From the NCBI GenBank assembly GCA_019695455.1, contig JAEUAC010000027.1, positions 1-32,869 of the forward strand: a stretch of DNA of 32,869 nt, in the 5' to 3' direction. The position numbers and the translations under genes are program-made. The DNA comes from Methylorubrum extorquens. GTDB taxonomy: Bacteria; Pseudomonadota; Alphaproteobacteria; Rhizobiales; Beijerinckiaceae. A model generated the notes under the pieces. The model was not told the DNA's origin. It made no database searches and saw nothing but the letters and a program-made list of their open reading frames with translations. Below, one piece after another: positions 7,452 through 15,322 of the stretch (its first letter is position 1; each line of letters begins with the position of its first letter).

Positions 7452-9128
7452 TCAGGCCACGCCCGGATGCAGGAAGCGGTGGATCGCCTGGACGACGACC
7501 GAGCCCTCGCCGACGCCGGACGCCACGCGCTTGACCGATCCCGACCGCACGTCGCCGACCGCGTAGATGCCGGGCGTCGTCGTCGCGAAGGGCGAGGCGA
7601 GCGCCTGCCCGGCGCCGTCGTGGCCGGTGACGACGAAGCCGGCCGCGTCGAGCGGCAGGCAGCCGGACAGCCAGTCCGTGTTCGGGACGGCGCCGATCAT
7701 GACGAACAGGCCGCCGATCGCGTGCCGCTCGGTCGCGCCGGTGCGGCGGTCGCGCCAGGTCAGGCCGTGCAGGAAGCCGTCGCCGTCCAGGCCCGACACC
7801 TCCGTGAACGGGTGCACGGTGACCTGCGGCGAGGTCGTGATGCGCTGGACGAGGTAGTCCGACATGGTCGCCGCGAGACCCGCCCCGCGCACCAGGATGT
7901 GCACGTGCGACGCCGAGCGGGACAGGAACATGGCGGCCTGTCCGGCCGAGTTGCCGCCGCCGACGATCGCGACCGGCTGGCGCTCGCAGAGCTGCGCCTC
8001 CATGCCGGTCGCCGCGTAGTAGATGCCCTGCCCCTCGAAGCGGTCGTAATCGGGCAGGTCCAGCTTGCGGTAGCGGGCGCCCGTCGCGATCACGATGGCG
8101 GCGGCCCGGACCGTGCGCCCGTCCTCCAGGGCGAGCCGGTAGGGGCGGCCGTCGCATTCCACGGACGCGACCGCGCGCGAGATCGCCAGATGGGCGCCGA
8201 ACTTCTGGGCCTGGGTCTGCGCCCGCCCGGCGAGCGCCTGGCCCGAGATGCCGGTCGGGAAGCCGAGATAGTTCTCGATCCGGGACGACGTGCCGGCCTG
8301 CCCGCCCGGCGCCTCCTGCTCGATCACGATGGTCTCGAGGCCCTCGGAGGCCGCGTAGACGGCCGCCGCGAGCCCGGCCGGGCCGGCGCCGACCACGGCC
8401 ACGTCGTAGACCCGCGCCTCGTCGATCGGCTCCGTCAGGCCGAGGCGATCGGCGAGGTCGTAGATCGCGGGATTGCGCAGGACGACGGGGCCCGGCACGA
8501 CGACGGCCGGCAGGTCGCCCTCCCCGACCCTGAGCCGCCGCATCGTGTCGGGCGCCTCCGGGTCGAGGTCGGTCGCGATCACGCGGTGCGGATAGCCGTT
8601 GCGGGTCATGAACCGCTGCAGCCGCAGCGTGTCCGCGCAATGGCTCGGGCCGAGCAGCGTGACGCCGCCGTGCCCGTGCCGGATGAAGCCGACGCGCCGC
8701 AGGATGAAGGCCCGCATCACGATCTCGGCGATGTCCGGCTCGGCCGCCATCAGGCGCCGGAACTGCGGCCGTGAGATCCGCACCAGGCGCGTGTCGCGGC
8801 AGGTCAGCGTGCTGACCAGCGATTCCCGCCCGTTCAGGAAGTTCGTCTCGCCCGTGAACTGGCCGTTCCCGTGGGTCGCGAAGACCCGGCGCTCGCGGCT
8901 CGGCCCCTCGTCGAACACCTCGGCCTCGCCCTCCAGGATGAGGAAGAAGTCGGCCGCCCGGTCGCCGCGGCGATAGAGGTACTGGCCGGACGGCACGGTC
9001 TCGGTGACGCCGTAGGCCGCGATGCGGGCGACCAGATCCGCGCCGAGCCGCGGAAAGGTCTGCGTCTCGCGCTGGTAGGGATCGGACGGATCGATCGCGT
9101 CCAGGGCCGATCCGGGCGAAGCAACCAT
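7452..9128 (-). CDS. Cyclic-nucleotide-binding / glutaredoxin-like / thioredoxin-reductase-like flavoprotein
   Basis: The 558-residue protein starts at the ATG at 9128, which has GGAGG 7 nt upstream; the longer ORF to 9326 has no support. There are three parts. Residues ~25-145 form a cNMP-binding beta-roll ([31 protein letters not shown]). Residues ~155-235 form a glutaredoxin-like segment with one Cys ([17 protein letters not shown]). Residues ~250-558 form a TrxR-like FAD/NAD(P)H module: [32 protein letters not shown] and [23 protein letters not shown]. The redox CxxC of thioredoxin reductases is missing; the site reads [10 protein letters not shown]. It therefore cannot reduce thioredoxin in the usual way. 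It may be a nucleotide-gated NAD(P)H flavoprotein passing electrons to an unknown partner. It is monocistronic and diverges from the alpha/beta hydrolase. Confidence 0.9.
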   Translation of the reverse strand: MVASPGSALDAIDPSDPYQRETQTFPRLGADLVARIAAYGVTETVPSGQYLYRRGDRAADFFLILEGEAEVFDEGPSRERRVFATHGNGQFTGETNFLNGRESLVSTLTCRDTRLVRISRPQFRRLMAAEPDIAEIVMRAFILRRVGFIRHGHGGVTLLGPSHCADTLRLQRFMTRNGYPHRVIATDLDPEAPDTMRRLRVGEGDLPAVVVPGPVVLRNPAIYDLADRLGLTEPIDEARVYDVAVVGAGPAGLAAAVYAASEGLETIVIEQEAPGGQAGTSSRIENYLGFPTGISGQALAGRAQTQAQKFGAHLAISRAVASVECDGRPYRLALEDGRTVRAAAIVIATGARYRKLDLPDYDRFEGQGIYYAATGMEAQLCERQPVAIVGGGNSAGQAAMFLSRSASHVHILVRGAGLAATMSDYLVQRITTSPQVTVHPFTEVSGLDGDGFLHGLTWRDRRTGATERHAIGGLFVMIGAVPNTDWLSGCLPLDAAGFVVTGHDGAGQALASPFATTTPGIYAVGDVRSGSVKRVASGVGEGSVVVQAIHRFLHPGVA

Positions 9129-9519
9129 GGGACATCCTCCAGACATGCGGTTCGGCCGGGCAGCATCGCGCATCGCGAGACCCGGGCCAAACCGGGATCG
9201 GCATCCGACCGGGCGCATCCGGCGATCGACTGACGCGCACTGCGCGCCGCGCTGCGCTTGTCTTGGCGAGATCGGGCCCGCGCTCGCGGATCGGCGCCCG
9301 TGCCGGCGGACGACGCGCCCGCGCACGCGGTCGCCGGCCCTGCCCGCGACGGATGCGTCCTCTCGGTCCGACTGGCCGACGACTTGCCTGGACTTTGGGC
9401 GCGACCCGCCCCGGCGACCGGGCTATGGGGCGCCGTTCCGATCGGAGAACGCGAACCCGACCGCCCGGTCGGCCGCGGGCCCGTCCCGGCGCCGTCGCCG
9501 CAGACCTGCTGGAGCCACC
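9129..9519. other. 391-bp divergent intergenic region, no gene seen
   Basis: This gap separates the divergent flavoprotein and alpha/beta-hydrolase genes. The ORFs crossing it encode arginine-rich, low-complexity peptides and look like GC-skew artefacts. On the left, GGAGG precedes the flavoprotein start; on the right, GGAG lies 5 nt before the hydrolase start. I found no convincing -35/-10 pair or long inverted repeat. It must contain both promoters. Confidence 0.5.
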
Positions 9520-10347
9520 ATGACCCACGTCACGACCGCCGACGGCACCCGGATCTTCGTCAAGGATTGGGGGCCCCGGGACGCGACGCCCGTCGTGTTC
9601 TCGCACGGATGGCCGCTCTCGTCGGACGCGTGGGACGGCCAGATGCTGTTCCTGCTGCAGCAGGGCCTGCGCGTCGTCGCGCACGACCGGCGCGGGCACG
9701 GCCGGTCGGACCAGCCGGCGACCGGCAACGACATGGACACCTACGCGGACGACCTCGCGGCCGTCATGGACGCGCTCGACATTCGGGGGGCCACCCTCGT
9801 CGGGCACTCGACCGGCGGCGGCGAGGTCGCGCGCTACATCGGCCGGCACGGCACGGGGCGGGTCGCCAAGGCCGTCCTCGTCGGGGCGGTGCCGCCCATC
9901 ATGGTGTCGAGCGCGGACTGGCCGGGCGGGCTCGCCCTCTCCGTCTTCGACGGCATCCGCAAGGGCGTGTTCGACAACCGCTCGCAATTCTACCTGGACC
10001 TCGCGGTGCCGTTCTACGGCATGAACCGGCCGGGCGCCGTCGTCAGCGAAGGCCTGAAGCACACCTTCTGGGGCCAGGGCATGATGGGCGGCATCGTCGG
10101 CCAATACGCCTGCATCCGCGAGTTCTCGGAGGTCGACTACACGGCGGACCTGCGCCGATTCGACGTGCCGACGCTCGTCATCCACGGCGACGACGACCAG
10201 ATCGTGCCGATCGGGCATGCGGGCCGGCTCACGGCCACGATCGTGAAGGGCGCGACGCTGAAGGTCTACGAGGGCGCACCGCACGGCCTCGCCTCCACGC
10301 ACCAGGACCGGCTGAACGCCGACCTCCTCGCCTTCGTCGCAGGCTGA
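9520..10347 (+). CDS. Alpha/beta hydrolase, cofactor-free (non-heme) chloroperoxidase type
   Basis: This is a 275-residue protein with ATG at 9520 and GGAG 5 nt upstream; the ORF start at 9127 is rejected because the extension is arginine-rich intergenic translation. N-terminal [36 protein letters not shown] is the hallmark of the non-heme chloroperoxidase/perhydrolase branch. The catalytic triad is visible: Ser97 in VGHSTGGGE, Asp in [11 protein letters not shown] and His in GAPHGLAST. These enzymes are esterases with incidental perhydrolase activity, usually cytoplasmic. No signal peptide is seen. It stands alone, convergent with the transporter ATPase gene 30 nt away. It shares its promoter region with the flavoprotein, so a common redox or stress signal is possible. 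Confidence 0.92.
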   Translation: MTHVTTADGTRIFVKDWGPRDATPVVFSHGWPLSSDAWDGQMLFLLQQGLRVVAHDRRGHGRSDQPATGNDMDTYADDLAAVMDALDIRGATLVGHSTGGGEVARYIGRHGTGRVAKAVLVGAVPPIMVSSADWPGGLALSVFDGIRKGVFDNRSQFYLDLAVPFYGMNRPGAVVSEGLKHTFWGQGMMGGIVGQYACIREFSEVDYTADLRRFDVPTLVIHGDDDQIVPIGHAGRLTATIVKGATLKVYEGAPHGLASTHQDRLNADLLAFVAG

Positions 10348-10377
10348 CGGCGGGGCCCGGGGCGGCGGCCGGCGGCC

Positions 10378-11361
10378 TCAGCCCGCGAAGTGGCAGGCGG
10401 CCTCCTGGCCGCCCGCGTCCCGGAGCAGCGGGCGCTCGCTGCGGCACGGGTCCGGCACGCGCGCGATCGGGCAGCGCGGGTGGAAGGCGCAGCCCGGCGG
10501 CGGATCGAGCGGCGACGGGATCTGGCCGACGGCCGGCGTGAACACGGCGCGCCCGGCCTCGAGCCGCGGCACGGCCGCCAGCAGCGAGCGCGTGTAGGGG
10601 TGCTGCGGGTCCTCGTAGACGGAGCGGGTCGGGCCGATCTCGACGATGCGGCCGAGATACATGACGGCGACCCGGTCGCAGAGGTGCCGGACGATCCCGA
10701 GATCGTGGGAGATGAAGAGGGTCGTGAGGTCGCCGCCGGCCCGCAGCCCGAGCAGCAGGTTCACGATCTGCGCCTGGATCGAGACGTCGAGCGAGGCGAC
10801 CGGCTCGTCGCAGACGAGCACGTCCGGCCGCATGGCGAGCGCCCGCGCGATGGCGACCCGCTGGCGCTGGCCGCCCGAGAACTGGTGCGGGAAGCGCCCG
10901 ACCATGTCCGGATCGAGCCCGACGGCCGCGAGCCGGTCCCGCGCGAAGACCGTGGCGTCCCGCCGGTCGACGAGGCCGTGGGCCAGCGGCCCCTCCGTCA
11001 GGGCCTCGCCGATGCGCATGCGCGGATCGAGTGACGAGAACGGGTCCTGGAACACGGTCTGGACGCGCGTCGTGACCTTGCGGCCGGCTGCCCTGACGGG
11101 CGCGCCGTCGATCTCGATCCGGCCGGCGCTCGGATCGAGGATGCCGGCGACGAGGCGCCCGAGCGTGGACTTGCCGCAGCCGGATTCGCCGACGAGCCCC
11201 AGCATCTCGCCGCGGCGGATCGCGAGCGAGACGTCCGACACGGCCTGGACGGGCCGGGTCTCGACGGAGGCCCCCAGCCGCGCCGCGATCCGGTCACCGA
11301 CCGACAGCGCGGGCCGGAAGAGCTTCGAGACGCCCGCGACGGAGACGAAGGCGTCGCTCAT
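10378..11361 (-). CDS. Dipeptide/oligopeptide-type ABC transporter ATP-binding protein, DppF-like
   Basis: This is a 327-residue nucleotide-binding subunit. Walker A is LVGESGCGKSTLG, the signature is FSGGQRQRVAIARALAMRP and Walker B is LVCDEPVASLD. The C-terminal oligopeptide/dipeptide domain is present (YEDPQHPYTRSLLAAVP), with the conserved Cys cluster GCAFHPRCP..DPC. Together with the next gene it forms the heterodimeric ATPase of a PepT-family importer. The ATG at 11361 overlaps the upstream ATPase stop by 4 nt, making it the last gene of a four-gene leftward operon. Ligands of this family range from peptides to nickel, opines and other small compounds, so 'dipeptide' is only a family label. 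Confidence 0.94.
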   Translation of the reverse strand: MSDAFVSVAGVSKLFRPALSVGDRIAARLGASVETRPVQAVSDVSLAIRRGEMLGLVGESGCGKSTLGRLVAGILDPSAGRIEIDGAPVRAAGRKVTTRVQTVFQDPFSSLDPRMRIGEALTEGPLAHGLVDRRDATVFARDRLAAVGLDPDMVGRFPHQFSGGQRQRVAIARALAMRPDVLVCDEPVASLDVSIQAQIVNLLLGLRAGGDLTTLFISHDLGIVRHLCDRVAVMYLGRIVEIGPTRSVYEDPQHPYTRSLLAAVPRLEAGRAVFTPAVGQIPSPLDPPPGCAFHPRCPIARVPDPCRSERPLLRDAGGQEAACHFAG

Positions 11362-12344
11362 GCGGCCTCCGCCGGATCGAGCGTGAGCGGAAAGTGGCAG
11401 CGCGCCCGGCGGAGCGGGCCGCCGGTCGGCTCCGGTGCCACGCGGCAGGTGGCCGGGACGGCGCGCGGGCAGCGGGGCTGGAAGGCGCAGCCCTCCGGGA
11501 TCCGCAGCAGAGAGGGCGCCTGCCCCGGGATGGGCCGGAGCGGCACGCCGGGCTCGGCCTGGGACGGGAGCGAGGCGAGGAGCCCCGCCGTGTAGGGATG
11601 GCGCGGCGCCGTGAGGACCAGCGCCGTCGGGCCCTCCTCCACGATGCGGCCGGCATACATGACGGCGAGCCGGTCCGAGAGCGCGGAGACGACGGCGAGG
11701 TCGTGCGAGATCCAGACGAGCGCGGTCCCGCTCTCCGCCACCAGGCTCCGCATCTCGGCCAGGATGCCGGCCTGGACGGAGACGTCGAGCGCGGTGGTCG
11801 GCTCGTCCGCGATGATGACGGCCGGACCGTGCAGCAGCGCCACCGCGATCGCGACGCGCTGGCGCATGCCGCCGGAGAACTGGTGCGGATAGGCGTCGAG
11901 CCGCGCCTCCGGCTCGGGCAGGCCGACGCGGCGGAGCACGTCGGCGGCGCGGGCCCGCGCGGCGCGCGCCGAGACGCGCTCGTGCGCGACCACGGCGAGG
12001 CGCATCTGCTCGCCGATCCGCAGCACGGGGTTGAGGGTCGTCGCGGGGTCCTGGAAGACCATGGCGATCTCCCGCCCCCGCACCCGGCGCAGCTCCCGCG
12101 GCGGCAGCCCCACGAGCTCCCGCCCGTTCAGCCGCACGGAGCCCCCGACGATGCGGCCGGGCGGATCGACGAGGCCGAGGAGCGAGAAGCCCGTGACGCT
12201 CTTGCCCGAGCAGGATTCGCCGACGAGCCCCAGCACCTCGCCGCGGTCCAGCGCGAAGGACACGCCGTCGACCGCCTTCGCGACGCCGGCGCGGGTCGCG
12301 AAATGGGTCGCGAGATCGCGGACGACGAGGACGGGCTCCGTCAC
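11358..12344 (-). CDS. Dipeptide/oligopeptide-type ABC transporter ATP-binding protein, DppD-like
   Basis: This is a 328-residue ATPase with GTG start at 12344, overlapping the permease stop (GTGA). Walker A is LVGESCSGKSVTG, the signature FSGGMRQRVAIAVALLHGP and Walker B IIADEPTTALD; the switch His lies in WISHDLAVVSALSD. The first variable position of Walker A is Cys where most homologues have Gly (GESGSGKS). The lysine and serine that hold phosphate and Mg are intact, so function is expected. The C-terminal oligopeptide domain has GCAFQPRCPRAVPATC. It pairs with the DppF-like subunit encoded next. Confidence 0.94.
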   Translation of the reverse strand: MTEPVLVVRDLATHFATRAGVAKAVDGVSFALDRGEVLGLVGESCSGKSVTGFSLLGLVDPPGRIVGGSVRLNGRELVGLPPRELRRVRGREIAMVFQDPATTLNPVLRIGEQMRLAVVAHERVSARAARARAADVLRRVGLPEPEARLDAYPHQFSGGMRQRVAIAVALLHGPAVIIADEPTTALDVSVQAGILAEMRSLVAESGTALVWISHDLAVVSALSDRLAVMYAGRIVEEGPTALVLTAPRHPYTAGLLASLPSQAEPGVPLRPIPGQAPSLLRIPEGCAFQPRCPRAVPATCRVAPEPTGGPLRRARCHFPLTLDPAEAA

Positions 12345-13216
12345 CGCTTCAGCCTCGGGTTGAACTGGTCGCGCACCTGGTCGCCGACGAGGTTGATGGC
12401 GACGATCAGCACGATGAGGGCGATGCCGGGATAGACCGAGATCCAGGTCCGGCCGCTCATCATGTACTGAAAGCCGTTGGCGATCAGCATGCCGAGCGAC
12501 GGCTCCGTCACGGGCAGGCCGAGGCCCAGGAAGGACAGCGTCGCCTCGAGCGCGATGGCGTTCGCGACCTGCACGGTCGCCACCACGACGAGCGGCGGCA
12601 GCGTGTTCGGCAGGAGGTGGCGGAACACGATGCGGCGCCCCGACAGCGGCGTCGCGGCCGCGGCCTCGATGTAGTCCTTGCGGCGCTCGGCGGAGGCGGC
12701 CCCGAAGGCCGTGCGGGCGAAGTAGGCGTATTGGGCCGCGACGAGCGCGGTCACGAGCTGCGCCTTGCCCTGCCCGAGCAGCGCCGACAGGACCAGCGCG
12801 AGGAGGATCGCCGGGAACGAGAGCTGCAGGTCGACGACCCGCATCACGATCGCCGCGACCCAGCCGCCCCGGTAGGCCGCGAGCAGCCCGAGGCTCGCGC
12901 CGATCGCGAGCGCGAAGGTGCCCGCCGCGAGCCCCATCTCGATGGAGATGCGCAGGCCGTAGAGGATGGCGGAGAGGAGGTCGCGCCCCTGCGCGTCCGT
13001 GCCGAGCCAGTGCGTGTAGCCCTCGGAGCCGACGAAGCCCGGCGGGCGCCGCGCGTCGGCCAGGCTCAGGTTGGCGATGTCGTAGGGGTCCTGCGGCGCG
13101 ATCCAGGGCGCCGCCAGCGCCAGCGTCACGATGGCGACCACGACGGCCAGCGCGACGACGGCGAGCGGGCTCTCGCGGTACTCGGCCCAGAACCGGCCCC
13201 AGGGCGTCTCGGTCAC
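12341..13216 (-). CDS. Dipeptide-type ABC transporter permease, DppC-like
   Basis: This 291-residue protein starts with GTG at 13216, overlapping the DppB-like stop; the track ORF reaching 14332 runs antisense-like through the upstream permease and is not real. N-terminal WAEYRESPLAVVALAVVVAIVTLALAAPWIAP is the first membrane helix with the OppC_N lead-in. WLGTDAQGRDLLSAILYGLRIS is the conserved periplasmic motif of DppC/OppC proteins. The EAA loop is YIEAAAATPLSGRRIVFRHLLPNTLPP. The C-terminus ends with a last helix and DQVRDQFNPRLKR. It pairs with the DppB-like permease as a heterodimeric channel. All four core genes are coupled by 4-nt overlaps. Confidence 0.95.
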   Translation of the reverse strand: MTETPWGRFWAEYRESPLAVVALAVVVAIVTLALAAPWIAPQDPYDIANLSLADARRPPGFVGSEGYTHWLGTDAQGRDLLSAILYGLRISIEMGLAAGTFALAIGASLGLLAAYRGGWVAAIVMRVVDLQLSFPAILLALVLSALLGQGKAQLVTALVAAQYAYFARTAFGAASAERRKDYIEAAAATPLSGRRIVFRHLLPNTLPPLVVVATVQVANAIALEATLSFLGLGLPVTEPSLGMLIANGFQYMMSGRTWISVYPGIALIVLIVAINLVGDQVRDQFNPRLKR

Positions 13217-14187
13217 GCGGGCGCTCCCCGGCCGAGCCGCGGATCGAGCGCCGCGTAGGCGAGGTCCACGAGGAGGTTGATGGTGACGAAGACGAGCGCG
13301 ATCAGGACGAGGTAGGCGACCATGACGGGCCGGTCGAGCGAGGTGATCGAATCGATGATCAGCTTGCCGAGCCCGGGCCAGGAGAAGATCGTCTCCGTCA
13401 CGACCGCGAAGGCGAGCGTGGAGCCGAACTCGAGCCCGAACACCGTCACGATCGGGATCGAGATCAGCTTGAGCACGTGCCGGCGCAGGATCGTCCATTC
13501 CGACAGGCCGGCCGCGCGGGCGAACTTGATCGTGTCGGTGCCCATCGTCTCCCGCGTCCCGGCGCGCGCGAGGCGGATCATGAGGGCGAGCTTGAAGAGC
13601 GACAGGTTCAGCGCCGGCAGGACCAGGTGCGAGAGGCCGTTCAGCGTGAGGACGCTCCATTCGACGCCGCCGACCGAGACCGTGGCGCCGCGCCCGCCCG
13701 CCGGGAGCCAGCCGAGCTCGACGGAGAAGACGAGGATCAGGATGAGGCCGATCCAGAAGGTCGGCACCGAGAAGCCGATGACGGAGACCGCCATCACGGC
13801 CTTCGCGACCGGGCTCGCGGGCCGGTAGCCGGCATAGATGCCGAGCGGCACGCCGATGCAGGTCGCGGCGAGCACGGCCGCGAGCGTCAGCTCCAGCGTC
13901 GCCGGCAGGCGGCTCAGGATCAGCTGCAGCACCGGCATGCCGAACACGAACGAGCGGCCGAAATCCCCGGACAGGAGGTTGCCCAGGAAGGTCGCGTATT
14001 GGCGCCAGAGCGGCTGGTCGAGCCCGTAGCGCGCGATGGTGGCGGCGCGGATGTCCTGCGTCGCGTCCGGCGAGAGCAGCACGTCGATCGGGTTGCCGAC
14101 CGCGTACACGCCGACGAAGACCAGAGCCGACATGACGAGCATGACGAGCGCGGCCCCGAACAGTCGCTGGATGAGAAAGCCGAGCAT
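13213..14187 (-). CDS. Dipeptide-type ABC transporter permease, DppB-like
   Basis: This is a 324-residue inner-membrane protein. I choose the ATG at 14187 (MLGFLIQRLFGAALVML), because DppB proteins begin with a basic-hydrophobic FLIQRL helix; the 14 residues added by the longer ORF start are unsupported. Family motifs include RYGLDQPLWRQYATFLGNLLSGDFGRS and the EAA loop RAAGLSEWTILRRHVLKLISIPIV. EFGSTLAFAVVTETIFSWPGLGKL is typical of the last third. It is the first gene of the leftward operon and diverges from the CE4 hydrolase gene across 134 bp that contain an imperfect inverted repeat. Its cognate binding protein is probably the one encoded at 15323. Confidence 0.95.
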   Translation of the reverse strand: MLGFLIQRLFGAALVMLVMSALVFVGVYAVGNPIDVLLSPDATQDIRAATIARYGLDQPLWRQYATFLGNLLSGDFGRSFVFGMPVLQLILSRLPATLELTLAAVLAATCIGVPLGIYAGYRPASPVAKAVMAVSVIGFSVPTFWIGLILILVFSVELGWLPAGGRGATVSVGGVEWSVLTLNGLSHLVLPALNLSLFKLALMIRLARAGTRETMGTDTIKFARAAGLSEWTILRRHVLKLISIPIVTVFGLEFGSTLAFAVVTETIFSWPGLGKLIIDSITSLDRPVMVAYLVLIALVFVTINLLVDLAYAALDPRLGRGAPA

Positions 14188-14236
14188 TCGACGCCTGTAG
14201 CAAGGTCCGTGCGGGCCGCGCACCTGCAAAAGCGGC

Positions 14237-14275
14237 GCAGGCCCGACCGCGTCCGGCGCCGATTGTCGGGCCCGC
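14237..14275. promoter_or_regulatory. Imperfect 11-bp inverted repeat centred in the divergent dppB-like / CE4 intergenic region
   Basis: GCAGGCCCGAC (14237-14247) and GTCGGGCCCGC (14265-14275) are inverted repeats with one mismatch and a 17-nt spacer. The centre of symmetry is within about 2 bp of the midpoint of the 134-bp divergent gap. The spacer contains CGGCGCCGAT, which recurs at 15248-15257 in the other regulatory gap of this module. A shared operator is inferred. Confidence 0.35.
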
Positions 14276-14321
14276 GGCGGCGTGCGAGGCGTGGGCTCCG
14301 ACGCGGACCACCGGGACGACC

Positions 14322-15224
14322 ATGAGCGACACGCCCCTCGAACCCTGGCAATGGCCGGAGGCGCAATGGCGCGGGATCGTGAACCACGTGCGGGCCGGCC
14401 GCGGCTACCGCCCGGCCTCCTGGCCCGGCGGGGCGCGCTGCGCGGTCGCGCTCTCCTTCGACAGCGACCACGAGACGAACGAGCTGCGCGACGGCGGCAC
14501 CTCCATCGGCCGGCTGTCCTGGGGCCAGTTCGGCAACCGCGTCGGCGTGCCCCGCATCCTGGCGCTCCTCGCGCGCCACGACGTCCGGGCGAGCTTCTAC
14601 GTGCCGGCGGTGGCGGCCCTCCTGCACCCGGACGAGCAGCGGCGCGTGGTGGCCGAGGGTCACGAGATCGGCATCCACGGCTGGATCCACGAGCTCAACT
14701 CCGTCCTGCCCTACGAGGCGGAACGCGACCTCATGTTCCGCTCGGCCGACACGCTCGAGAAGATCACGGGCGTGCGGCCGGTCGGCCTGCGGACGCCGTC
14801 GTGGGACTTCAGCCCCTCCACGCTGAAGATCGAGGGGGAACTCGGGCTTCTCTACGATTCGTCGCTCATGGCGGACGAGGATTGCTACGCGTTGCTGCTC
14901 GACGGGGTCGACACGGGGATCGTCGAGGTGCCGGTGGAATGGGTGCGCGACGACGCCGTCTACTTCATGATGAATCGCTTCCAGTCCCTCCGGCCGTACA
15001 CGCCGCCGGCCGACGTCCTCGACATCTTCCGGCGCGAGTTCGACGCGGCCTACGAGGAGGGCGGGCTGTTCCAGCTGACCATGCACCCGCACATCATCAC
15101 GCACCGGTCGCGCATCTGGATCCTCGACGAGCTGATCCGCCACGCGCGCGCCAAGGGCGACGTCTGGTTCGGCACCCATGCGGAGGTCGCCGCGCACGCG
15201 AAGGCCGCGGCGGTCGAACCCTGA
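14322..15224 (+). CDS. CE4-fold (polysaccharide-deacetylase family) hydrolase
   Basis: This is a 300-residue cytoplasmic protein; no signal peptide is seen. Motif 1 is ALSFDSDHET, with Asp47, Asp49 and His50, and motif 2 is GHEIGIHGWIHELNS, providing the His-x-x-x-His metal site. GLRTPSWDFSP matches motif 3, and LFQLTMHPHIITHRSRI carries the late His. The lack of a signal peptide and the operon context argue for a small-molecule C-N hydrolase of the PuuE-like, peptidoglycan-deacetylase-unlike branch. The context is a dipeptide-type importer, a creatininase-family protein and two oxidoreductases. It is a distant paralogue of the CE4 gene at 5729 and has a more canonical motif 1. The reaction is unknown. 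Confidence 0.9.
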   Translation: MSDTPLEPWQWPEAQWRGIVNHVRAGRGYRPASWPGGARCAVALSFDSDHETNELRDGGTSIGRLSWGQFGNRVGVPRILALLARHDVRASFYVPAVAALLHPDEQRRVVAEGHEIGIHGWIHELNSVLPYEAERDLMFRSADTLEKITGVRPVGLRTPSWDFSPSTLKIEGELGLLYDSSLMADEDCYALLLDGVDTGIVEVPVEWVRDDAVYFMMNRFQSLRPYTPPADVLDIFRREFDAAYEEGGLFQLTMHPHIITHRSRIWILDELIRHARAKGDVWFGTHAEVAAHAKAAAVEP

Positions 15225-15225
15225 C

Positions 15226-15258
15226 GATCGGCGCCCGCGGCTTGAGACGGCGCCGATC
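15226..15258. terminator. 10-bp perfect inverted repeat directly after the CE4 stop, overlapping the next promoter
   Basis: GATCGGCGCC (15226-15235) and GGCGCCGATC (15249-15258) pair perfectly around a 13-nt loop, beginning 1 nt after the TGA. There is no T tract. The right arm lies inside the spacer of the candidate promoter at 15242-15270 and the loop carries its -35 box. It could be a terminator hairpin, an operator, or both. Confidence 0.45.
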
Positions 15259-15270
15259 CGCCTCTAGCAT
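15242..15270 (+). promoter_or_regulatory. Candidate sigma70-type promoter for the dipeptide-type binding protein gene
   Basis: TTGAGA (15242-15247, 5 of 6 matches to TTGACA) is followed by 17 nt and TAGCAT (15265-15270, 4 of 6 matches to TATAAT). The spacing is optimal, and the site lies 52 bp before the binding-protein ATG. This would let the secreted binding protein be made in excess over the upstream hydrolase. It also places an inverted repeat between the boxes. Confidence 0.5.
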
Positions 15271-15322
15271 GATCCCGCGGCCGCCGATCCCTCGGCCCGG
15301 CCCACGCCCCTACGGATACGGA

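Noticed and set aside
9360-9440. Possible TTGCCT/CTATGG promoter upstream of the alpha/beta hydrolase
   Set aside because: The spacing is far from 16-18 nt, so it is not supported.
7330-10302. Long minus-strand ORF of 990 codons
   Set aside because: It is out of frame with the flavoprotein gene, crosses the divergent region and the hydrolase gene, and reads as low-complexity Arg/Gly/Ala sequence.
9258-10541. 427-codon plus-strand ORF over the alpha/beta hydrolase
   Set aside because: It is a different frame from the hydrolase, Arg/Pro-rich, without motifs.
11794-12240. Walker A with Cys (GESCSGKS) as a sign of an inactive DppD-like ATPase
   Set aside because: The altered position is not catalytic; Lys, Ser, signature and Walker B are intact.
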